Source: JANQRZ01 sp965214485 (GTDB lineage Bacteria > Bacteroidota > Rhodothermia > Rhodothermales > JANQRZ01). From it: a stretch of DNA of 64,000 nucleotides. The position numbers and the translations under genes were made by a program. Below are positions 8,049 through 16,179 of this stretch, piece after piece. Each line of letters opens with the position of its first letter. Position 1 is the stretch's first letter. Location: positions 1-64,000 of the forward strand of contig CBDCBW010000017.1 of NCBI GenBank assembly GCA_965214485.1, in the 5' to 3' direction. The notes under the pieces are model-generated. The model made no database searches, was not told the DNA's origin, and saw nothing but the letters and a program-made list of their open reading frames with translations.

Positions 8049-10073
8049 ATGACCAACCCTTCCCTTGCCCAACGCGTTAAAGCACGCTTCCTGCTTGCCT
8101 TTGCGGCGACACTGCTTTCGTCCCTCCTTGCCATTGTGGCGCTGTCTTCATCGGCGCGGGCACAAGATCTCCTTCACACACTCGTCTCTCCTAGTGAGCG
8201 GTTCGGCGGTAACTTCGGCTTCGCGGTGGCAGGAGTTCCCGATGCCGATGGAGACCAAGTGTCCGATCTCCTCGTTGGAGCTATGGGAGAGGGCTCGGGG
8301 TTCTTCGGAGGCCCAGGCCGAGCGCACCTTTACAGCGGAGCTACGGGTGCCCTCCTTCACACGCTCGATTTGCCTACAGGAGAAAGCGGCGGCGGGTTTG
8401 CCGAATCCGTGGCGGGCGTGTTTGACACCAATGGCGACAGTAAGGGCGACCTTCTTATTGGAGCAAAGGGCGTAGGTAGTAATGGGCGAGCGTATCTCTT
8501 TAGCGGAGCCACCGGCGCTCTCCTCCATGTGCTCAACTCCCCCTCTCCAGACCCGGACGGCGGCCAGTTCGGTGACTTCGTAGCGGGCGTGCCTGATACC
8601 GATGGAGACGGCAGAGGCGACCTCTTAATCGGGGCAGACTCTGAAGGGCCAGGATTCTCGGGGACTGGGCGAGCATACCTCTTCAGCGGGGCTACCGGTA
8701 CCCTCCTCCATGTGCTCAATTCTCCTAATGCTCAGAAGGGTGGCAACTTCGGTGAAGCTGTAGCAGGCGTACCCGACACTGACGGTGATGGGCGCGGCGA
8801 TCTTCTCATTGGGGCTTACTTTGAGGACCCCGAACGGGCGTATCTCTTCAGTGGGGCTACAGGCACTCTCCTCTTTACGCTAACCTCTCCTAACCCACTG
8901 GACGGCTGCTGTTTTGGCTTTTCAGTAGCAGGGGTGCCCGATGTCAACGGCGATGGTAGGGGCGATCTCCTCGTCGGGGCAGCTAACCGAGACAACAACT
9001 TTGGCGAAGGACGAGCCTATCTGTTCAGTGGTGACTCTGGCGCTCTTCTCTTGGAACTCAATTCTCCCGAGGGACGCCCTAATGATCGCTTCGGCCTTAC
9101 AGTCGCAGGCGTTCCCGATGCCAGTGGCGACAGTAAAGGCGACCTTCTCATTGGCGCAACGGGTGTCGCTACTGGCGGGCGGGCCTACCTCTTTAGCGGA
9201 TCCAGCGGCGACCTTCTCCTTGAAGTTGCCTCCCCTAATGCTGAGGGCGGTGGTAACTTCGGCGTCTCTGTGGCAGGCGTGTCCGATGCTAATGGCGACG
9301 GTCGAGGCGACTTGCTGATCGGTGCCAGGCGTGAGGACCCTGGCGCAAGCCCCCAGGATGCTGGCCGGGCCTATCTTTTCAGCGGCTCTATTGGCACCCT
9401 ACCCACCGTAGACCTCACGGCTACGGCGACAAGCCCGCTGACAGTCGCTCCCGGCGGCTCGGTCTCTTTCAATTACTCCATCACGAACACCACGAGTGTC
9501 GCCGCCTCTGGAGACCTCTTCTTCACGGTCACCCCGGGTGGCCTCTCCGGCGTAATCACGAGCGGCACCGTCGGGGCGGGGCAGACCGTCAACGCAAGCT
9601 TCACGCAGAACGTCCCGGGGAATGCCCCGCCGGGAGTGTACGCCTACACCCTCAACATCGGACGCTTCCCGAACGTGACGGTGGATGCGGAGACCTTCGC
9701 GGTGACGGTAACGGGGTCGGCACGTGCGGCCGGCACCTCGGAGGCGTGGGCAGTGACGGATGCTTCACCGTGGGAGCCCGCCGATGCTCCGGCTGAAGTA
9801 GCGCCCCGAGCAACGGACGCGGTGGTCACAGCCTACCCGAACCCATTCCGCCAGCAGACGGCGCTCTCGTTCACGCTGCCCTCACCGGAGCGGGTGCGGC
9901 TTGCGGTCTACGATGTGCTCGGGCGCGAGGTCGCGGTATTCTTCGACGGTACCACCGAGACCGGTCAGCACGAGGCGACCTTCGACGGGCAGGGCCTGCC
10001 GAGTGGCGTCTACCTCTGGCGGCTCGAAGCCGGAGCCGAAGTGCAGACGGGCCGGCTGACGCTGCTACGCTAG
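8049..10073 (+). CDS. Secreted seven-repeat FG-GAP (beta-propeller) protein with type IX sorting domain
   Basis: 674 residues from MTNPSLAQRVKARF, chosen over an earlier in-frame ATG because it starts a normal signal peptide (cleavage near SSSARAQ). Seven repeats of 50-60 residues follow, each with a VAGVPD-(D/N)GDGxGDLLIGA calcium-loop motif and GRAYLFSGATG. That is the number expected for a closed seven-bladed integrin-alpha-like propeller. Then comes a CARDB-like Ig domain (about 460-560) and a C-terminal sorting domain (AYPNPF, VYDVLGREV, LPSGVYLW) that marks export by the type IX system. Codon use is less G+C-rich than its left neighbours. Its stop is 4 bp before a short attC-like site, consistent with it being a cassette gene. 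A role in surface adhesion is inference. Confidence 0.85.
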   Translation: MTNPSLAQRVKARFLLAFAATLLSSLLAIVALSSSARAQDLLHTLVSPSERFGGNFGFAVAGVPDADGDQVSDLLVGAMGEGSGFFGGPGRAHLYSGATGALLHTLDLPTGESGGGFAESVAGVFDTNGDSKGDLLIGAKGVGSNGRAYLFSGATGALLHVLNSPSPDPDGGQFGDFVAGVPDTDGDGRGDLLIGADSEGPGFSGTGRAYLFSGATGTLLHVLNSPNAQKGGNFGEAVAGVPDTDGDGRGDLLIGAYFEDPERAYLFSGATGTLLFTLTSPNPLDGCCFGFSVAGVPDVNGDGRGDLLVGAANRDNNFGEGRAYLFSGDSGALLLELNSPEGRPNDRFGLTVAGVPDASGDSKGDLLIGATGVATGGRAYLFSGSSGDLLLEVASPNAEGGGNFGVSVAGVSDANGDGRGDLLIGARREDPGASPQDAGRAYLFSGSIGTLPTVDLTATATSPLTVAPGGSVSFNYSITNTTSVAASGDLFFTVTPGGLSGVITSGTVGAGQTVNASFTQNVPGNAPPGVYAYTLNIGRFPNVTVDAETFAVTVTGSARAAGTSEAWAVTDASPWEPADAPAEVAPRATDAVVTAYPNPFRQQTALSFTLPSPERVRLAVYDVLGREVAVFFDGTTETGQHEATFDGQGLPSGVYLWRLEAGAEVQTGRLTLLR

Positions 10074-10077
10074 CCAT

Positions 10078-10132
10078 GCCCAACAGAGGGGTCCGGCAGC
10101 CCGTACCGCTGGACCCCTCTGGTTTGTTAGGC
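10078..10132 (+). mobile_element. Short attC-like site (attC1)
   Basis: R'' box GCCCAAC (10078-10084) and R' box GTTAGGC (10126-10132) match the consensus ends of attC. Inside is a 10-bp arm pair AGAGGGGTCC/GGACCCCTCT, with three unpaired bases in the left arm. The recombination point within GTTAGGC falls exactly where the next gene's antisense stop codon begins. Its stem followed by TGGTTTGTT could also work as a terminator for the FG-GAP gene, and its sequence differs from the three longer sites. Confidence 0.5.
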
Positions 10133-10456
10133 GGCCTCTCGGCGTCGCTTGCCGATCAAGTGTGCTACGTCCTTCTGCGTCGCCCCCGTCGCCAGCAGCG
10201 CCCGGATCAGCAGGTCCACCGAGGTACCCGGATCGCTCGCCTCGGCTTTGGCGATCCGCGACTGACTCGACCCGATCCGCCGCGCCAGCTTCGCCTGCGT
10301 CAAGCCCTCGCGGGTCCGCCACTCGCGCAGGCCCTGGCTCAGCGCTAGCTTCAACTCGACATAAGCAGACTCCTCTGGAGTCAGTCCGAGGAACTCGTCA
10401 GCGGTGCCGACGCGCCAACCCACCGCTTCCAGTTTCTTCCGCTTTGCTGTGTCCAT
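10127..10456 (-). CDS. XRE-family antitoxin (HigA-like)
   Basis: 109 residues starting MDTAKRKKLEAVGW. The C-terminal two thirds is a helix-turn-helix of the XRE/HigA kind: LTQAKLARRIGSSQSRIAKA around residues 60-80, followed by DLLIRALLATGAT. It lies downstream of, and 20 bp from, a RelE/HigB-type toxin gene. That is the reversed (toxin-first) order typical of higBA modules. It should bind and neutralise the toxin and repress the operon. Its stop codon lies inside the R' box of attC1, so the coding sequence fills the cassette to its very edge. Confidence 0.85.
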   Translation of the reverse strand: MDTAKRKKLEAVGWRVGTADEFLGLTPEESAYVELKLALSQGLREWRTREGLTQAKLARRIGSSQSRIAKAEASDPGTSVDLLIRALLATGATQKDVAHLIGKRRREAA

Positions 10457-10476
10457 TACTCGTTTGGGTCGATTCC

Positions 10477-10815
10477 TCAGGCTGTAGTCTCGTCGTAGTG
10501 ACGGAGCCGCTGCTGTGCGTTCTCGATCACCCGCTTCGGGGTCTTCTGCGTCTTTTTCTCGAACACCTCGGCGATTATGATGGCGTCGGGGTCGGTGCGG
10601 TAGACAATGCGCCAAGTTGCGTTCTGGTCGGGGATGCGGAGTTCGTGGCAGCGCTTGCCGATGGTCGGCATCGGGCGCGAATGCGGCATCGAGAACGACT
10701 CCCCCTGCTGTAGCCTCCGTAAGAGCACCCCAGCCTCGAGGCGCGCTGCGGCGGAGAAGGGCGGGGTCTTGATCTCGCCGTGGAGCCAGACGAGAGGTTT
10801 ATCGTGGGCCGTCAT
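10477..10815 (-). CDS. RelE/HigB-type toxin (phage Gp49-like family)
   Basis: About 112 residues from MTAHDKPLVWLHGEIKTPPF; starts a few codons upstream (10833, 10842) are possible. Recognisable family features are LVWLHGEIKTPPFS, SRPMPTIGKRCHELRI and WRIVYRTDPDAIIIAEVFEKKT, typical of Gp49-like mRNA-interferase toxins that cleave ribosome-associated mRNA. It is followed by the HigA-like antitoxin, and the two run opposite to the direction of the cassette array. TA cassettes with their own promoter are common in large chromosomal integrons and are thought to stabilise the array. Confidence 0.85.
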   Translation of the reverse strand: MTAHDKPLVWLHGEIKTPPFSAAARLEAGVLLRRLQQGESFSMPHSRPMPTIGKRCHELRIPDQNATWRIVYRTDPDAIIIAEVFEKKTQKTPKRVIENAQQRLRHYDETTA

Positions 10816-10825
10816 CGGCACAATG

Positions 10826-10843
10826 TATGTCATATCAGACATA
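10826..10843 (-). promoter_or_regulatory. Candidate operator of the toxin-antitoxin operon
   Basis: Perfect 6-bp inverted repeat TATGTC-N6-GACATA just upstream of the preferred toxin start (10815). The position and size suit autoregulation by the HTH antitoxin. If used as an operator in the promoter, translation should begin at 10815 rather than at the upstream start codons that overlap it. Confidence 0.5.
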
Positions 10844-10859
10844 AAAGCAAGGTCCGGCT

Positions 10860-10984
10860 CCATAACCCGCACTTGCAGGCCGACCCAACGCCGGAGGTTC
10901 TTGCTTCGCTTGCTCGGCGGTGTCTAGTTTCCTCGCCCGGGCGTCCCGCTTTTCGTTGGGCGGCTGAAGGGCCATTTGTTATAT
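10860..10984 (+). mobile_element. attC recombination site (attC2, 125 bp)
   Basis: R'' CCATAAC at 10860-10866 and R' GTTATAT at 10978-10984 form the outer pair. L'' (TGCAGGCCGACCCAACG, 10874-10890) pairs with L' (CGTTGGGCGGCTGAAG, 10954-10969). The left arm carries three extra bases with no partner (two G and one A), the extrahelical bases that set attC orientation. The centre is a variable sequence of about 60 bp. It is closely similar to attC3. Confidence 0.85.
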
Positions 10985-11110
10985 GGACTTCGGTAGGAGG
11001 TAGGGCGCGGGCTGCTTTGTGAATTCTGATGGCCCGAGGTTATATCGAACGCACCTCGCGCGTCTAGACTCCTGACGCCACTCTCTCAGCGAGCTCTGTG
11101 AGGCCCCGCC

Positions 11111-13165
11111 ATGAGCAACGGAAATTCCGAGAACACCTTCGACCCCAACGACCAGAGCAACCCCGCCGGTCCCTTCGATCCTGCTACCGATGGTCGCGCC
11201 CTCGCGCCCAGCAACTTTCCCGACTGCGACCCCGACAACATGCGGAAGCGGCGCGCCGGGAGCTACCGAGTCACTGAGGCCGACCGCGCTTGCGAGCGCG
11301 ACCTCGAACCGAGGAGGAACCGCAACAACCGCGAGGAATGGACGCTTAAGGACCCTGAGACTGGCGAGCGCATCTATGCGGCGAACAACACGAAGGGGAT
11401 GCCGCACAACGACATCGGCGAGGTCATCGCTGAGACGGGCGACAACCGGAAGGCTTACGAGCGCCTCCTGATCGCTGTCAACACCACCGACCCGGCCGAC
11501 TACGAGGCGATCCCGACCGGGCCGAACGAGCAAGTGGCCCCACCGCCCGAGATCCGCCAACTCGTGGACCCGCAGGCCGGCGTCGCCTTTGACCTCGAAG
11601 GGCCGGATGCGCCGTCGGCGGCTACTTACCGCGCGAGCCTGACCCCGGAGCGGATGCTCGTGGCTCCGCGCTTCGAGACGCCGTGGCTCGCCGCCGACGT
11701 GGGCGAGGTCTACCTCATGGCGCTCGTGCGTGACGTCCCGCTGAACCGGCTCGTGGGCGATTCCTCGTCGAACCCGCGCATCACGAAGGCCGTCGAGCTC
11801 ATCAACCAGTTCACCGACTATCGCGGGCCGGTGGATGCCACGACGCAGCGGGTCACGCCGCAGACACTTTTCCGCGGTGGCAACATCCTCAGCGCGCGGC
11901 GCGACAGCGGCAACGCCAGCGACCACGTCGGTGAACTCGACGGCCCGCACCTCTCGCAGTTCTTGCTCATCGGGAGCCGGATCGACAACATGTTCCCGCC
12001 GCAGCGCCTCGGTGGCGGGAAGGGGGCACCTAGCGGCTCGCAGGGCGTCCAACTCCGGCGGGAGGACGGGCAGGTGGTCTACGGCACGCTGACGATCAAC
12101 CAGAAGCAGTTCGAGGTCAGGGAGGACCTCGACTTCATCACGGACTACGCCACATGGCTCTCGATCCTCCAGGGGGTTGATCCCGCGAACCTCACGCCTC
12201 CCCGGATGAGCGACTACACCGGGGAGCGGCGGTTCCTCTACTCGCTGCGCCAAGCAGCCGAGTACGTCCACCGCGACCAGACCTATCAGGAGGGCCTCAT
12301 CGCGTGCCTCCTGATCATCTCGATGTTCGAGCGGGCCGAACGGACGGACCAGCAGCTCTTCAACGACGGCAACCCCTACCTCGACTCCTCGACCCAGATG
12401 GGGTTCGGGACGTTCGGCAACGGGCACATCCTGGCGCTCCTGGCCGAGGCGACGACGCGGGCGATCAAGGCGGCGTGGTACCAGAAGTGGTACAACCAGC
12501 GGCGGCTGCGCCCGGAGACGCTCGGGGGGCGCATCCACAACGTGCTCGTCAAGCGGGTCAAGGAAGAGCGCTACGACATCAACCGGGAGATCACCGGCCT
12601 CGGGGGGACCGCCCCCGGCGCGGAGATCATGGAGTTGGTGCGGCAGCACAACCTACAGCAGAACCAGCCCAATCGGCCGACGGAGGACTCGTTCCTGCTG
12701 CCGCAGCAGTACCCGGAGGGTAGCCCGACGCACCCGAGCTATCCGGCGGGGCACGCGACGCAGATCGCGGCGGAGGTGACGGTGCTCAAGGGCATCTGGA
12801 ACGAGGATTTCCGCATTACCGACCGCTTCAGTGAAGGAGGCGGCGACCGGGCGCTTGTCCCGAACGACAATGGAACGGCTCTAGAGCTCTACGATCCGTC
12901 AGAATTCGGCCAGCCTGACATTCCGCTCACACTTGGACGTGAGCTAAACAAGCTGGCGGCGAACGTGGCACTGATGCGGAGCTACGCCGGAGTGCATTAC
13001 CGCCTCGACTACACGGAGTCGGCACTGCTCGGAGAGTACGTCGGCCTCGGCATCTTGCAGGAGCAGGCGCGCTCGTTCAACAACGCTGACCACTTCTTCG
13101 AACTCACGCTCTTCAGCGGCATCAAGGTCCGCATCTTGAGCACGGGCGAGATCGTGGAGGTCTAG
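11111..13165 (+). CDS. Vanadium-dependent haloperoxidase (bromoperoxidase type)
   Basis: 684 residues with the three vanadate-binding motifs of the PAP2/haloperoxidase superfamily. These are KWYNQRRLRP (Lys459, Arg467), HPSYPAGHAT (His541, Gly547, His548) and RSYAGVHYRLD (Arg623, His629). Spacing within each motif equals that of algal bromoperoxidases (Lys-8-Arg, His-7-His, Arg-6-His). The Ser normally before the Gly-His is Ala546. The enzyme would use hydrogen peroxide to oxidise halides. No signal peptide is visible. The first about 55 residues are polar and Asn/Asp-rich. It starts 127 bp after attC2 and ends before a strong terminator, so it is the lead gene of its cassette. Confidence 0.88.
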   Translation: MSNGNSENTFDPNDQSNPAGPFDPATDGRALAPSNFPDCDPDNMRKRRAGSYRVTEADRACERDLEPRRNRNNREEWTLKDPETGERIYAANNTKGMPHNDIGEVIAETGDNRKAYERLLIAVNTTDPADYEAIPTGPNEQVAPPPEIRQLVDPQAGVAFDLEGPDAPSAATYRASLTPERMLVAPRFETPWLAADVGEVYLMALVRDVPLNRLVGDSSSNPRITKAVELINQFTDYRGPVDATTQRVTPQTLFRGGNILSARRDSGNASDHVGELDGPHLSQFLLIGSRIDNMFPPQRLGGGKGAPSGSQGVQLRREDGQVVYGTLTINQKQFEVREDLDFITDYATWLSILQGVDPANLTPPRMSDYTGERRFLYSLRQAAEYVHRDQTYQEGLIACLLIISMFERAERTDQQLFNDGNPYLDSSTQMGFGTFGNGHILALLAEATTRAIKAAWYQKWYNQRRLRPETLGGRIHNVLVKRVKEERYDINREITGLGGTAPGAEIMELVRQHNLQQNQPNRPTEDSFLLPQQYPEGSPTHPSYPAGHATQIAAEVTVLKGIWNEDFRITDRFSEGGGDRALVPNDNGTALELYDPSEFGQPDIPLTLGRELNKLAANVALMRSYAGVHYRLDYTESALLGEYVGLGILQEQARSFNNADHFFELTLFSGIKVRILSTGEIVEV

Positions 13166-13178
13166 GAGCAAGGCACCG

Positions 13179-13210
13179 GGGCGGCGCTCCCAGCCGGAGC
13201 GCCGCCCTTT
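13179..13210 (+). terminator. Rho-independent terminator after the haloperoxidase
   Basis: Perfect 12-bp stem GGGCGGCGCTCC (13179-13190) with GGAGCGCCGCCC (13196-13207), 5-nt loop and a short TTT tail. It lies 14 bp after the stop codon and separates the haloperoxidase from the next gene of the same cassette. Confidence 0.8.
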
Positions 13211-13250
13211 CCCACTTCGCGCTCCACCCCTCTAGCCCACCAGTTCCGTC

Positions 13251-15968
13251 GTGCGCCTCTCTCGCCTCTTCCGCGCGGGCCTCGTGCTCGCCCTCTGCTC
13301 ATTCTTCTCTCCCGCCGTACTCGCGCAGTCGGCCCCCTACGACGCACTCCCCGATCTGTGGGTGGTCGACAACAGGGTGCGCAGCCTCGATGTCGTCGGC
13401 GACACGCTCTACCTCGGGGGTGACTTCGAGTACGTCGGCCCGCCGACGGGACAACTCGCCGTACTTGACAAGGCCACTGGCGAGCCTGACCTCTCGCTTC
13501 CCCGAGTCGGTGAGGCTGGCGGAGCAGCTGGAATAACGCTCACGGTGGTCCCGGATGAGTCGGGTGGTTATTACGTTGGGGGCGACTTCAGCTTCGTCAG
13601 TAGTGAGCCGCGCTACAACCTTGCGCACGTGCTTGCCGACGGCACACTCGACCCCGACTTCCGGCCGGACCCTGTGGTGGGGACGGACCCCTCACCGTTC
13701 GGCAGCGTCCGCACCATAGTCCTCGAAGACAGCGTGCTCTATGTCGGTGGCCTGTTCGAGACTATTGCTGGGGTTGGCCGCCAGAACCTCGCCGCACTCA
13801 GTGCGGAGACCGGAGCGGCGCTCCCGCTCCTAGGCAACTTCGACCCCTCCTCATATGTCGAGACCCTTGCCCTCATTGAGGGCACGCTCTACGTCGGGGG
13901 TCTTTTCACTTCCGTGAATGGTCAGCCGCGCGTGGGGGCCGCTGCGCTCGATGCCGCCACCGGTGCTGTGCTCCCGTGGCGGGCCGACCTTGCCGACGAG
14001 AACCCCGACTTCTCCACAGGAGCCTTCGACTTCGGTCGCGGCAACGGCACGCTCTACCTCGGTGGTCCATTCGCTTTCGTGGATGGGCAGGCGCGAGGAG
14101 GGCTCGCCGAGGTGACGCTGGCCGATCCCATGACGGGCGAGGGCGGTGAGGTGACGCCTTGGGCCCCGAGCGTGGGCGCATCGGACTTCGTCGTGACCGG
14201 GGAGTACATCTGGGGAGCACGAGGCTACAGCGGCGGCCCACTGGCGCGGATCGACCGTGAAACCGGAGCGGTCGTGGTTTTCCCCGTGGACGCGGAGCTA
14301 CGCAGCGGTAACTCCGTAGTACTTGATTTGGCGGGTGGCCCCTCGGGTGAAGGCACCTTATACCTCGCCTGTGATCGCCTAGTCGACAACGGGTCCGAGT
14401 TCGTCCCCGTCGTCGTCGGCGTGGACCCCGCCACCGGCGAGGCCACCGGCTTCGAGGTTCTCGCCGCACCCGGTGCCAGCGGCACCGACTTCGTCGGGGC
14501 GCTCGCCGTTGAGCCCGGCCCCGAGGGCCGCGTCTTCGCCGGCGGCTCGACCATCTCTATCGGCGGCGTCCGCCGCTCGTTTCTAGCCGCGCTCGACCTC
14601 ACGACTGGCCGCGCGCTGCCACCGTTCACCGGCGAGGTCGTCGAGTCCGTCCTCGACCTCGCCGCCTCGCCCGACGGCCGGACCGTTTACTTCGGCACCT
14701 TCTTCGGCCTCGGCGTGCTCGACGCGCCATCGTGGAGCCTCCGTAACTTCGGGGGGGCCGAGGCTGCGCCGACTACCCACCGCATCGCGCAAGTCGCCCC
14801 CGCTGACGCGGGCGCGACACGGCCTGTCTTTCACCGGACCTCCACTCCTCAACTGCATGAGGTCTCTCCGTCCGCTTCGCTGCCCGCCGCTCGCGCGGCC
14901 GGCGGCACCCCGCGCGTGCTCGGCAACAACTCCGCCTTCGCTGTCACCGAGCGCGCACTCTTCTTCTGCGGGGCCGGCTGCGTCGCCTTCGACCGCCAGA
15001 CCGAGATGGAGGTCTGGCTCACGCTCGGGGCCGGCATCATCGGGCGCGATACCAACGTCCTGCTGCTCGACGGCCCCGGCGGGCCGGGTGGCGACCGCGG
15101 CACGCTCTACCTCTCCGGCGGCCTCGAAGAGCTCCCGCTCGGGACTCCGCGCGCGGCCTTCGGTGCGCTCGACCCCCGGACGGGGGACGTCTTTGATTGG
15201 GACGTCGGCGTGACGGATGCCGGCCCCGGTGCCTCGCTCGGCGGCGGCATCGCCTGGCTCGACACGGACGGCGACGGACCTGAGGAGCCAGCACTTTACC
15301 TCGGCGGCGACCAACTCTTCGAGGTGCAGGGGGAGATGCGCGGGACGGACCTTCTCGCCGTAGACCCCGAGACGGCGGCGCTGCTGCCGTGGGACCCGGC
15401 CCCGTTCTTGGGTGAGCGGCGTAGCGCCAGCACGTTGGCAGCGCAACCGACGGAGGGCGGCGGGGTGGTCTACACGAACAACGGGCTGGCGCTCGACGCC
15501 GAGACGGCGGCACCAGTGGCGGGGTGGGAGCCAGCGGTGCTCGGGACGACGGTGCTGCTCTCGGAGCGTCACGAGGCGCTCTTCGTCGCCGGGGGGTTCG
15601 AGAATAGCCTGAACGGGAGCGGGCACGCCGGGGTAGTGGCGGTGGAGTTGGCGGCAGCGTTCCCGCCACCGCCGGTCTCGTCGGAGGACGGTGCCGATCC
15701 GGCTACAGGTGCGGCGCTGTCGGCGGCGCACCCGAACCCGTTCCGCGATGCGGCGGTGCTCACACTCGCGCTGCCCGAGGCGCAGCGGGTCGAAGTCGCG
15801 CTCTTTGATGTGCTCGGGCGGCGGGTGGCTGTGCTGTACGAGGGACCGCTCGCTGTCGGCAGTCACACGCTCGCGCTCGACGGCTCGGGGTTGCCCTCAG
15901 GGATCTATGTCGTGCGCGCCTCGGGTGAGGACTTCAGCGCCGCCCGCCGCGTGACGCTCGTGCGGTAG
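13251..15968 (+). CDS. Large secreted propeller-like protein with type IX sorting domain
   Basis: 905 residues from a GTG start; the N-terminus MRLSRLFRAGLVLALCSFF...VLAQ is a signal peptide. The body consists of repeating units of the form 'GDTLYLGGDF', 'LAVLDKATGE', 'GTLYVGGLFTSVNG' and 'AALDAATGAVLPW'. These are typical of delta-60 or PQQ/WD-like propeller proteins that look like a list of measured values. The C-terminus (AHPNPFRDAAVLT, LFDVLGRRVAVLYEG, LPSGIYVVR) is the type IX sorting domain. It lies 43 bp before attC3 and after the haloperoxidase terminator, so it probably has its own promoter. Function is unknown; surface display is inferred. Confidence 0.8.
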   Translation: MRLSRLFRAGLVLALCSFFSPAVLAQSAPYDALPDLWVVDNRVRSLDVVGDTLYLGGDFEYVGPPTGQLAVLDKATGEPDLSLPRVGEAGGAAGITLTVVPDESGGYYVGGDFSFVSSEPRYNLAHVLADGTLDPDFRPDPVVGTDPSPFGSVRTIVLEDSVLYVGGLFETIAGVGRQNLAALSAETGAALPLLGNFDPSSYVETLALIEGTLYVGGLFTSVNGQPRVGAAALDAATGAVLPWRADLADENPDFSTGAFDFGRGNGTLYLGGPFAFVDGQARGGLAEVTLADPMTGEGGEVTPWAPSVGASDFVVTGEYIWGARGYSGGPLARIDRETGAVVVFPVDAELRSGNSVVLDLAGGPSGEGTLYLACDRLVDNGSEFVPVVVGVDPATGEATGFEVLAAPGASGTDFVGALAVEPGPEGRVFAGGSTISIGGVRRSFLAALDLTTGRALPPFTGEVVESVLDLAASPDGRTVYFGTFFGLGVLDAPSWSLRNFGGAEAAPTTHRIAQVAPADAGATRPVFHRTSTPQLHEVSPSASLPAARAAGGTPRVLGNNSAFAVTERALFFCGAGCVAFDRQTEMEVWLTLGAGIIGRDTNVLLLDGPGGPGGDRGTLYLSGGLEELPLGTPRAAFGALDPRTGDVFDWDVGVTDAGPGASLGGGIAWLDTDGDGPEEPALYLGGDQLFEVQGEMRGTDLLAVDPETAALLPWDPAPFLGERRSASTLAAQPTEGGGVVYTNNGLALDAETAAPVAGWEPAVLGTTVLLSERHEALFVAGGFENSLNGSGHAGVVAVELAAAFPPPPVSSEDGADPATGAALSAAHPNPFRDAAVLTLALPEAQRVEVALFDVLGRRVAVLYEGPLAVGSHTLALDGSGLPSGIYVVRASGEDFSAARRVTLVR

Positions 15969-16011
15969 GGATAGAGGCGCGTGCCCTCGCCATTGTGTCC
16001 CAAAACCGTCC

Positions 16012-16135
16012 ATATAACCCGCGCTTGCAGGCCGACCCAACGCGGCGGTTTTTGCGTTGCTCGAGCGCCGCGCCTACTTTCGCTTTCCCCGCCGTCCCGC
16101 TTTCTGTTGGGCGGCTGAGCCGCCTTCTGTTATAC
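16012..16135 (+). mobile_element. attC recombination site (attC3, 124 bp)
   Basis: R'' ATATAAC (16012-16018) and R' GTTATAC (16129-16135). L'' TTGCAGGCCGACCCAACG lies near 16024-16041 and L' CTGTTGGGCGGCTGAG near 16104-16119. The same unpaired left-arm bases as in attC2 are present. Its arms are nearly identical to those of attC2 while the central loop differs, the pattern expected for sites recognised by one integrase. Confidence 0.85.
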
Positions 16136-16179
16136 CGCCTCGCGGTGTAGCTGAAGCCGCTCACCAACCGCACAACACA

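Noticed and set aside
13170..13250. A further attC between the haloperoxidase and the propeller gene
   Set aside because: Only a perfect symmetric stem with a T tail is there. It lacks AAC/GTT boxes and unpaired left-arm bases, so it is a terminator.
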